DNA of 64,000 nt, from NCBI GenBank assembly GCA_022702545.1, contig JAHRBC010000002.1, positions 3,968,001 through 4,032,000 on the forward strand, written 5' to 3'. Shown piece by piece: positions 14,205 to 23,260 of the stretch (positions are counted from its first letter, which is position 1; each line of letters starts with the position of its first letter). Below the pieces are notes generated by a model. It saw only the letters and a program-made list of their open reading frames with translations. It was not told where the DNA came from and did not search any database. The position numbers were made by a program, and so were the translations under genes. This DNA is from Phycomyces nitens. Lineage: Eukaryota; Mucoromycota; Mucoromycetes; Mucorales; Phycomycetaceae.

Positions 14205-14675
14205 TCAGTATTTTTTGATACAGTTAGACTCCCAATGAGACTTTGAAAACGTTTCAAAGAAATGTCTATGCTCTTCTACTACTTTTGAAATCAGTGCCTT
14301 GTGGGCTTTAAAATAGAGGCGAGAGTCACCAAGCCATTTAATGGTAATCTTGCGAAGATTGTTATCTATCCAAACCAAGTGTTCCTGAACAATAACTTTG
14401 GTCCGCTTTTGCGTACCTGACAAAAGTGTTGGCTTTATATACATATATATTTAGCAGATTTCAATTAGTATATATTCTGTGATTGTATCATCATTTGCAA
14501 TCTGTTTGACCATAATTGCCTTTTTTTTTACAGTCTCTACATCTCCTTTCACCTGTATAAAGTAACCGGCAAGAGCCACACTTCTTAATTCTCGTAACAT
14601 AACAAGAGTATTGTAATCCCCTGATGATAGTAATTCCTCAATGTTTCTTTTATTCCCATCAACGCAAACTACCAT
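14205..14675 (-). pseudogene. Broken open frame of unknown identity
   Basis: One frame runs from the ATG at 14675 to 14205 and is interrupted only by a TAA at 14451-14453, followed by ATATATATG. The first part reads MVVCVDGNKRNIEELLSSG and the second contains EHLVWIDNNLRKITIKWLG. A single in-frame stop in an otherwise 157-codon frame suggests a young pseudogene or the remnant of a mobile-element gene. No family recognised. It lies just downstream of the transposase-like ORF on the same strand and could be debris of the same element. Confidence 0.35.
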
Positions 14676-14836
14676 TGTTTTCTTAGAAAATTAATATCCT
14701 GAATTTTGTATATTTATTAATACTAGATAAAGCGACATTACTATTTGCTCTAAGACTTTCACAGAATAAAGTGTTTGGTCAGGATTCTGCCTGGCAGCTG
14801 GAGTGGATCGACTTTCAATTTTTTTTGGCAAACGCT

Positions 14837-15574
14837 CTAGTTGGAAGTAGGATGTGGAATTGCTTCATCTTCAAGCAGAGAATGTCGTCTTTTATGTTTC
14901 CCTTGTTGGCGCGGATTAATGGAGCCAATGGCAATATACTCCCTTGCCCATCTTCGAATAGTCTTTGGGAGGTATGTATTTATTTGGTCGTAAACAAGCT
15001 CCGTAGCCTTTTCCGAGGCTTCTACTTTCTTGAAACCTTGGATCCTTTGGAGAAAATAGATTTTTACAGCTTGATACCTCGTCATCTCATACATACTAAT
15101 ACAGCTACTTGGTGGTAGCTTGATCTGTTGGCTGATATAATTACAGATCTTTTCATAAGCAGGTCTGATCAAATCTTCTTCTGTTTCCTGCAGTTGTCTT
15201 TCAGGAGAGACAATAGGAACACTCTCTTGAGCTGGTGTATTTTCTGGATCAATTCGAAAAAATCTTAAGCCTTCAAGCCTATGGTTTTTCTTTGCATTTT
15301 CAGCTAAAAGTTCTTTAGCTTTACGTCTTCTCCACATTGTTGTTGCTGAATTCTTTTTATAGGTTCCAGGAATATCTTTCCCAGAGCCTTTTTTCCATGT
15401 GAGTGCTGTACTTTGCTCAATAACAGTGGGTGAGCTGACCTCAAGCCTAGTATCAGGCTTATCTACATTTAATTCACTCAGGGGAGTTTCGTTGACATTT
15501 TTTATCTTTGAGAATCTAGGGCCATTTTGAAGCATACGCCTAGCATGCAATTGTCTGCGGCTAGGATATGGCAT
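14837..15574 (-). CDS. Truncated DDE-transposase-like ORF (N-terminal DNA-binding part only)
   Basis: An intact 245-codon frame with an ATG at 15574. The N-terminus is basic and disordered. The C-terminal third has a helical motif (KATELVYDQINTYLPKTIRR followed by WAREYIAIG) and then a Gln-Gly-Lys-His motif with a basic run and a Leu-Glu-Asp-Glu motif. This resembles the region just before the catalytic domain in DDE-superfamily endonucleases that are abundant in fungal genomes; that link is from general knowledge and is moderate. The frame stops at 14837 where a catalytic domain should begin, so it is probably a 3'-truncated transposon gene. It could instead be a lineage-specific host gene. 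Confidence 0.5.
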   Translation of the reverse strand: MPYPSRRQLHARRMLQNGPRFSKIKNVNETPLSELNVDKPDTRLEVSSPTVIEQSTALTWKKGSGKDIPGTYKKNSATTMWRRRKAKELLAENAKKNHRLEGLRFFRIDPENTPAQESVPIVSPERQLQETEEDLIRPAYEKICNYISQQIKLPPSSCISMYEMTRYQAVKIYFLQRIQGFKKVEASEKATELVYDQINTYLPKTIRRWAREYIAIGSINPRQQGKHKRRHSLLEDEAIPHPTSN

Positions 15575-16927
15575 TTTGGATTGTAATAATAATAATAAAA
15601 GGTAGAAAAGAGCTTTGCAAAGAAAAGAAAAAGATACCTTTTATATTTCTATTTATAGAGAAAAATAATTTGCATCTGTTTTTTAACAGTCTTAATATTT
15701 TTTATATTTTATATTTTTAGTATAATGATAATCCAACTTTTTACTATTACTCTAAAGACCCTTGCATAGATAAAAAAAACTTATACCATAATTATATAGA
15801 AGAAAAAAACAATAGTGAACAAGGATATGGAAATATACTCTCTCAAAAGAGACTTATATTGGAATTGAACATTCTTGAAAAGTACGAGAGTTGTATGGCT
15901 ATTGTGACATGTATAATATTACCTTTTTTGGAATCTATACTTTGTACTCCACTCTTGTGACAGTCCATCTTCCCTATTATATAATTATCCTACATCTATT
16001 ATACCATTTCTATTTATATTCAAAGGTTATACCTAATATCCTATATCTTACTCAATATTCTTATCTTAATAAAGACAGAGGTTCTACCCATAAATCAGAC
16101 TATCTATACCTCTATAGACAGGCCTACCATATCAATATCATAAATCTTAGGGGACATTGGTTGTTTTGTGAATGTGAGTTACACGGTACATTTCTATTGT
16201 TCCATAAAAAAACACATTTTTGGACGAGACAAAATGTATTGATCTGCTTAGAAGAAGAAAAGACGGAAGTTAGTTGCTAGAGAGTAGATATATATATATA
16301 TATAATAGTGGATACAGCAATTACAAAAAGTAAATGGTATATAGAAAATAATATCATGAGTATAAGCGGCGAAAAATAAATATGGCTATGCGAATATATG
16401 AGGCAAGCAAAAAAAAAGGAGGGATCGAGGAACTTGTTGGAGGCAGCCATATTGTTCGTAATAAAAGGTATATTGCCAAAATCCATTCTTCAGTATGTTC
16501 TCTAAACCAACATTATTAAGATTGGTACTTCTTTGTCATAATCTAATGTATAGCAATCAAAAGCAATATCGCAGGCCTTTTTTGTTTTTTTAAAAAAAAG
16601 AATAATTTTATATAATCGCAAAAGTATTCTTGGGCTATAAAATGTTCCTTTTGTTTGGTCATTGGCTATATAGGTTTATCAATTAAGAAAAAAAGACATG
16701 TTTTAATCACCATAACTGAAAGCAATGTATTTGTTGGTATTGGAAACAAAAAAGGAACCACTGCAAAAGATGCTTGTGGTTCTCTCTCTTTTTAAAATGA
16801 TTTATTTCAAGGAGATTATTATCATGATTTGATATTTTGATGATGTCTAATGTATAGAGAGGATAATTTTTTGGAGGTTGTCTATTTTACAATTTTTACA
16901 AGATATATATACAGATATTGAATTGGC
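15575..16927. other. AT-rich intergenic region
   Basis: About 1.35 kb. Contains a short (TA)n tract near 16287. A 129-codon frame at 15891-16280 is rich in Tyr/Ile/Leu as expected by chance from AT-rich DNA, and I do not support it as a gene. Confidence 0.5.
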
Positions 16928-17281
16928 TTATGATGAGCGATAGACAGCTGGGCGAATGCAGACAGTGACCGAGGGGTGATCAAAGATAAGTGCATCGAGA
17001 GCCATGGATTTTTCAGATGCTTGAAAGTGCTCGTCATCAGAAAAGTCTGAAAGATAGGAGTCATTGGAAATCGTCGATGAGGATGAGATTAAAGAAGGTG
17101 GGACTGTGTTTTGTACTTTGCTGCAGCTAAAGGCTTTCTTGACTGAAGTGAGACTTTTGATGCATTGGCCCATGGAAGATGTGAATGAAGAAAGGCCTTT
17201 GGTGGTGGTGTTGGAGGTCTTTTGGGACTGGCGACGCTGGCACTTTGAGAGGATGCGCTTTTGGATAGAGAAGATTTGCAT
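16928..17281 (-). CDS. Small Ser-rich hypothetical protein (117 aa)
   Basis: A single-exon frame from the ATG at 17281 to the TAA at 16928. The N-terminal half is basic and Ser/Thr-rich (QKRILSKCQRRQSQKTSN). The C-terminal half has an acidic patch (SYLSDFSDDEHF) and ends ALDALIFDHPSVTVCIRPA. A TATATAAAG box lies about 100 bp upstream on the minus strand (near 17380), with a (GT)n and 8-mer repeat in the presumed 5' UTR. The balanced composition, unlike the AT-driven frames around it, and the TATA box support a real gene, but no family is recognised. Confidence 0.45.
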   Translation of the reverse strand: MQIFSIQKRILSKCQRRQSQKTSNTTTKGLSSFTSSMGQCIKSLTSVKKAFSCSKVQNTVPPSLISSSSTISNDSYLSDFSDDEHFQASEKSMALDALIFDHPSVTVCIRPAVYRSS

Positions 17282-17285
17282 TGTA

Positions 17286-17341
17286 GAGTGTGTGTGTGTG
17301 TGTGTGTGAAGATGTGAAGATGTGAAGATGTGAAGATGTGT
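17286..17341. repeat. (GT)n microsatellite followed by a GTGAAGAT 8-mer tandem array
   Basis: About ten GT units are followed by about four copies of GTGAAGAT. It lies directly upstream of the 17281 start codon, so it would be in the 5' UTR or core promoter of that gene. Confidence 0.9.
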
Positions 17342-18289
17342 AATATTAAAGGAAAGTGCAAAAATGTCGAGTCTTTATATACTATCCAGAAAGGCCCGTG
17401 CTTTTGGGTGTAATCAAGGGTTCCATGCTTCTTCTTCACTTTATTGCCATTTTTAGGCCCAAGACAAGGGGCCATCAAATCTGATGGTTGGCATCTATCG
17501 GAAAATACACCCAAAATCCTGATCTCCAAAACCACAGCCAAAATCCATGATCATGATCCTTGATCTATAGTTTCCCCCTATCGAAAATCGAAGATGGCCT
17601 GTCTCCTATACCAACTGGTTCACGTCACCTCTTTTTGCTGCAGAAGGATTCTTATTGATCCTAGGTCTTTGGTAGCTGCCAAGATTGATACTTTTATTTG
17701 TGTAGAACAGAGGTTCATACTGTTAAATTATCATTTATGCATTATATAAATCCCATTACAAGCATTTTTTATGGATTAAAATTGGCATTTGTTGTATGTC
17801 ATATTACTTAAAGGGAATATGAGAGGCATCAAAACTTGAAGAGTCCAACTTTATAGCACCCGAAGCTTCGGTATCAGTCAGTATTTTTAACTGGCGCATT
17901 TTACAGAAATAACAGTAGGGTAAGGTTTGAATAAAAGATCAAAAGAGTGGGGATCATAAATATATATGCACGCATATGTATATTAGCAGTGTTATAAATC
18001 AGGCTATATGTAATTTAATAATCTATTAAATACTTATAGCCATTTAACCGAGTCTTTCATTCATAAGACTCCATCTTATAATATACACAACAGAGCCAAT
18101 ATCCGGTTATTATTTGCTAATGACCGTAGAAAATTAACATCTCAGGAACAGTTACAAACCAGGCACACATTCACTTCACACTGTTACAGGAATGGCCAAT
18201 AACTATCCAATAGAGGTTACATTATAAGGTACTTAGAATTATAAGTATATAAATTACCATAACATTCTTTTTTTTTAATAACCAACACT
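17342..18289. other. Intergenic, no supported gene
   Basis: Holds the presumed promoter of the small gene at its left end. The rest is AT-rich with nothing recognisable. Confidence 0.5.
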
Positions 18290-18882
18290 CACAGTATTCA
18301 TATTCCCCTTGTATACTAACAGGCATATATACCTCACTTGAAAAAAAGCATGAATCTAGATTCCTCACTCCATATATGGGCCCATCGTTTGTTGGTTTTC
18401 TTGGAGCGCCATACAAAGGCTAGGCATTACTTTTTAAACCCTTTGGATAGCTTTAGATTAAACACAGTGCGAAAAGACGAAATTATGATTCTACGAATGA
18501 CACGGCGGATGATAGTCTTGGAGATGTAATTACCCATTGTATCTCTCATGATGTTTGTTATATTTCCACCTATAGCTCTACGATTCTTTCTCATTTCATT
18601 CTTAAGCTGACGTAAATTGTGCCCATTAAGAAACTTTGAATGTCTTTTTTGGTTTTCAGCAAATGCAGTGCCTGTCTTGTATATTCATATAGTTCTTTGG
18701 ACAGTTGTTTTGGGTATTATAATCTGGATTGATATGACAGAATGTGAAATGATATGAGCGCCTCTAATAATCAGACATTTCTGGTAATCTGAAAGTTTCT
18801 TTCGCTTATAGAGGAATGTCTTATTAATCTGGTGAGATACGGTGTTATTCGAATGAGAATAATAAGAATGTAGTATTGACAT
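18290..18882 (-). pseudogene. Tc1/mariner transposase relic 2 (5' half)
   Basis: The minus strand begins at 18882 with an N-terminal helix-turn-helix (KKLSDYQKCLIIRGAH, then IIIPKTTVQRTI), as in Tc1-type transposases. The first catalytic block is near 18366 and reads AHIWSEESRFMLFF, where the usual Asp of WSDESRF is Glu. The parts lie in different frames with several stops, and the C-terminal half is missing. It ends about 55 bp from the start of repeat copy B. Confidence 0.8.
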
Positions 18883-18936
18883 TTTATTTAAAGGAAGTTG
18901 TAATGGCGACTCGTTGCTATGTGGGTCTGTCTCTTG

Positions 18937-20631
18937 TAAATCTAATCGTTATACTTATAACCATAGCTTTATATTTTATATGATATAGTAAGAATATTGA
19001 TTTTTATTAGGTAATATACAAATGATAAATCAAACAAAGAAAGGAATATTTGAGAATAAAGCTATCTAAAAGTCTCTGTGAGATTCGAACTCACGGTCTT
19101 CCAACCAAGGCCGGAAAACCACCTGTCAAGTCAACCAAAAGTCAACTATAGACCGAGACGGGATGTTCAAAAGAACAACAAAATTCAAAAGACTAGGGCT
19201 ATTCCTCACTGTTTTAAGCAACAAAGGCTATATTCAGTTACGAGACCCCGCCTCTTTCGTTTCATCTAAACGCGATTTTACATTCTCTGGATTAACATTA
19301 TCAAGGTGCTCTTGGGTATAACTACTAGAGTAGCACAACCAAGAACGATCAATATAGTCTTGTAGCCCAGGGGGGCTACGGGCGAGAATTGAACATTGTT
19401 TCCAGCGCAAGATAATGGCCTAAAGACGTTCAGCCAAAATCCTGACAAGCACATCTTCGCAGCACCTGGTTCAATTAACCGACCACGAGAGATTGGAGGC
19501 TTGAATAAAGTAGGACTTTATACACTGTCACAATATTGATTACCGGATAGCAAGAGATTGGGCCAGATATCGCAACGGCCATATACCATACTCAGGGCTG
19601 AAATCCCTACTCAGGCTTGGTAAACGTACGGTCCTGACTTGAAAAGACAGCCATACCCCAGACACAGAAGTGTCTCTCGCACGGGCTGAGTTGGTTTGAT
19701 TGCCAAGAGATAACTTCGTCACTGAAACGCTCGGATGTCAATCTCAAGGCGACTGAACTGCCTCGAATCATTGAACTTCCCCATCTGATGCCAACGAATA
19801 TCGTATTCGTCTTGGCCTGTCATGAAGAGTGGTGGTTTCTCATTGGCGCCCGGTGGCTCCCACCTATTCTGTACCTCTTCATGACTGACTCGACCGAGAG
19901 TTTGACCAGGCACCAGACTAGAAGACATCAAAACAGAACAGGGTTTCTTGCCGGCCGATTTCAGACCAATGCCTGAAAGGTGTTTGGTTTGACAGCTTTG
20001 ATTTGCATCGCAACCGTCTTTACAAGAGGCTTACTTGATAGCGAGTTATCAAATCCAAGGCAGGAACGTCTTATAGGCGGAACCAGGGAGGAGCATACTA
20101 TTGAATAAAAGTTTATGAGTTTTGAATTGGGATGTTTTGACTTTTGACATTACTTACAGATTAACAGAATAGTCCAAGTAAAAAAGTGGTTAAAAACAAA
20201 GTCCGCGTGTCAATATGTTAGTCATTGCAATTCAGCGGACAAAAATTATGTAGCATTCAATTCATTAGAGTACTACATTACTTACCGGAGCAGCGTGTCA
20301 AAGTAAAAGGCGAGTGGGAAAAAAAGGCGTTTTGTTTCTTCGCACACCAAAGGTCTACTTATTATTATTTTTTGATTGCTGTGATGACGCGAGCCTAGGT
20401 TGGCCAATGAAATGTCTCGTTATTACTGAGATCACGTGTAAGCCTGGGAGTCTTTAACATGCTCTACTGCAAAAATGTAGTAAAGCTTGTAAAGGAAAGC
20501 AATAAAACAATCCACGTAAAAGTAGTAAAGAAGTATAGCTTTTGGACAATGCAATTGTATAATATTGTACTCCGTTACCTATAGTTTAAATGGCTATTAA
20601 AGAGCAGTCAAAAAGTGTAACCAAGTTCCGT
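18937..20631. repeat. Two-copy 1.69-kb dispersed repeat, copy B
   Basis: Second copy of the 3820-5514 repeat, same orientation and same length (1,695 bp). It shares the T-arm-like element (19078-19094) and the minus-strand open frames. It carries an extra G in the run near 19370-19376, which shifts the frame that ends at 4233 in copy A. The left boundary follows CTCTTG; the right boundary is near AACCAAGTTCCGT. The two copies lie 15.1 kb apart and flank the zinc-finger gene and the small gene. Confidence 0.85.
19719..20030 (-). other. Conserved open reading frame in repeat copy B, unknown protein fragment
   Basis: Counterpart of 4602-4913: 103 codons with no stop, ending in TGA. The few differences from copy A are mainly at third codon positions, which suggests the frame was coding when, or after, the copies separated. 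No family recognised. Confidence 0.4.
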
Positions 20632-20959
20632 TTGTACCTTGAGATATACACATCCAGCTGAATAAAGTCCAAATTCTACAACCGATCTCTGGCTATTCTT
20701 TGCAAATACATGGCAAGCTAATGTCTGAATAGTTATATACCAAGCACTCATACATCTCATACCAAGCGATAGCCGACCATTATACAACAGAGATTTTAAC
20801 TACAAGTCATTTGAATAATTCAAAACAGCTGTTTGGCACTATACAAATACTCTTTGGATAGGATACTAAAAACAATTAGAAAGGGGAGTTCAATAACATA
20901 TTTTCAAAGTCTTGATTACCAATAGATAAAACTTGGAAAATAAAAATCAATGAAACCTC

Positions 20960-21075
20960 CTAATAAAAAAATTAAAAAAAATTAAAAAATAGTAGTAGTC
21001 TACTAAGCTCTCCTAAGTAGATTGGAATCTTTGAAGCCACCAAAGTGTCAGACACTTATGATGGCTGAGTAGATT
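20960..21075 (-). repeat. SINE-like element, 5'-truncated copy
   Basis: On the minus strand this copy shares with 21213-21455 the hairpin AGATTCCAATCTAC, a following AGCTTAG, and a T-rich 3' tail of the same kind. It begins with another short hairpin (AAGTGTCTGACACTT) where the fuller copy also has a hairpin. The tRNA-like head is missing. Confidence 0.5.
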
Positions 21076-21212
21076 TAGAAAAGATATAAAAGAGAACAAT
21101 ATTTCATTGAATAAAAAAGAATCTATCTTTCTATCCTCATTTACGATTCCCAGTAGGTTTGGCCAATATTGGGTGTATTATAGCATTGGAAGAACAATCC
21201 AGATCCAAAACG

Positions 21213-21455
21213 ACAAAAAATAAAATAAAAAAAATGCAACAGTACTCAACCAAGCTAAGCTTGGTAGATTGGAATCTACGCGGTTACTGAAGTCCAAGCT
21301 GAGACTTGGCCAAAGTCTCAGGTACTGCCCCAGTGTCCGACCCAGTCGGGATTAAGCGTTTTCATTTTTGCAATTTCCAAGACCGGGACTCGAACACCCG
21401 ACCTGTACTATTGCAATCCAACGTGTAACCCGCCGAGTCGTACACCAGTATTACC
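21213..21455 (-). repeat. tRNA-derived SINE-like element with structured body and T-rich tail
   Basis: On the minus strand the head (about 21455-21365) reads like a tRNA: a D-arm-like ACTCGGCGGGTTACACG, an anticodon-arm-like TTGGATTGCAATAGTACAGG, and a B-box GTGTTCGAGTCCCGG. The body has two strong hairpins: CTGAGACTT/AAGTCTCAG (9 bp, loop TGGCC) and GTAGATT/AATCTAC (7 bp, loop CC). It ends in a T-rich tail at 21213-21233. Head, unrelated body and tail is the standard SINE plan. Family not recognised. Confidence 0.55.
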
Positions 21456-21623
21456 AGTATATAGAAAATTAAGAAATACGTGCAACTCTTTGCCTGCCTT
21501 TTATGGTAATAATGTCTATAGTGTCTGCCCTGCACTTTCTACACTCAAAATAATAGATTCTTCTTGTCTCTAGCTAATCACTAAGCTTCATGTTAATTCA
21601 ATCTTATTTTTCCTTTTCCTTTT

Positions 21624-21954
21624 CTGCTGCTACTGCTGCTGCTCCTGCTGCTGCTTCTGCTGCTGCTTTCACTGTATTTCAAGTATAAAAAATAAGTCTT
21701 TGGCTCTAATGTAGTAGATTCCAATTAAGATTGTTTTAAAGTACACATTCTACTGAATCAATCTCATGCAATCAACAAACAGACAACAAATCTTGGACTT
21801 CCAGTAACAAAAGAACCAAAGTATTTCTGGCATATTAGCAAATGCACAAAAATATTGGAAATAATAACCTTGCAACTATTTGTTACTCTTGTTTTCTCTG
21901 TAAAAGCTACTTGCATTCTCGAATACAATATCGGTTTAGTTGTCTTTTTTTAAA

Positions 21955-21987
<33 letters not shown>
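21624..21987. repeat. Simple repeats: imperfect (CTG)n and (AAT)n
   Basis: 21624-21668 is an imperfect CTG/TGC triplet tract. 21955-21987 is about eleven AAT units. Nothing else is recognisable between them. Confidence 0.85.
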
Positions 21988-22599
21988 TTATTGATCGCCC
22001 ATCATTCAAAGCGTGTGGGTTCTAGATTGCCATTAAAATGGACATGTATGAAAAAGATAAAGAAAAAACCGGTCTAGTTGATGTTGTTCACTCTAATAAA
22101 AAAAAACCAAGGATAAAAAAGGGTTTATTAGGAGAATGGAAAAATTAACAAAATAATGACCAAAGGAACATATGAATAAAGTAATAACTCGAGCAACGCT
22201 AAACTAAAATAAATCCAATATACCGTTTTTCATAAATGTCTTTGCTAGTATAGTTCAGCTGGCGTCTAGTTTTAGATAGAAAAGTATATTAGATATCCAA
22301 AGAAAATCAACTAGATAGATAAAGCAAACCATTCATTAAATACAAATATTTACAAAATTTACAGGTTTGTTCATTCCCGATAATATTTCTCGATATACAT
22401 GTGTTTCTTTTTCTTTTTAATCGTTCAAAAATACCTCTACAACCAAGTAATAAAAAAGAAGCAGTTGGTCATAATTGGGCCAAGCACTCGGCCACTAAAA
22501 ACGGGATCATTATTACTCCACATGGCTGGATTATCATTTATTTGAATTTCCAGTTCCAATGTTGATAAAGAAACATCAAGCAGTATAATATAAAGTATT

Positions 22600-23260
22600 A
22601 TAAAACCGGGTCTGTGGAAGAAAAACCTCGTATAGGGCGACTCAAGATTATCATCGCTAGATACAGACGAAAGTTGGGGAAGATTGTTAGGAGAAACTAT
22701 CATAAGATTTTAGATGAGGTTCCAAAGGACATAAAAACATCATCAAAATCCCATCCCAAAAAAAAGGATATTAATAAAACTTTGCACAGTACCAATTACA
22801 ATTGCTGTTTTGCATTGGAAAAGACATTCCTGGACCAGAAAAATATGACTGGACAGCAGAAATGGACTCTAGAGAAAATGAATCGAAAGGAAGAATGAAA
22901 GACAGTGATCTAGAGTGATGAGTCTCTTCACTATTTAAAAGAGATGGACAAGATTATACGTGAAAAAGTCTGCCAAGAAGTGCCTTTCAGACTGCCTTGA
23001 ATAAATACTTGCTATATTCTTGAGTATCCATCAAAAACCTTTAGCTTAAGTCCAGCTGAGGACATCTAAATGGATTATTAATATGTGTTCAAGGTTAATA
23101 CAATTTACAATACTAAACCGGTTGTGGAAGAGTTCAGACCAAAAAATGAATAAGCATAAAATAGTATGTGAAAAGTATTGGCTCTCCGGAAATACTATAA
23201 TATCTTTAGAAAAGCATAAACTTGGGCCTATACCACATTTAATAAATGCGTTGCTTCCAT
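22600..23260 (+). pseudogene. Tc1/mariner transposase relic 3
   Basis: On the plus strand, a TGSVEEKPRIGRLK linker is followed by the second DNA-binding region (GKIVRRNYHKILDEVPKDI) and INKTLHSTNYNCCFALEKTF, the N-terminal and central part of a Tc1-type transposase. Near 22910 the first catalytic block reads VI-stop-SDESLFTI, where family members have Trp at the stop. After that the frames are broken. The upstream helix-turn-helix and the C-terminal DDE block are lost or unrecognisable. Confidence 0.8.

Noticed and set aside
15891..16280. 129-codon plus-strand frame
   Set aside because: Composition (Tyr, Ile, Leu, His) is what AT-rich DNA gives by chance. No motif, no promoter or start context, and it sits inside an AT-rich intergenic region.
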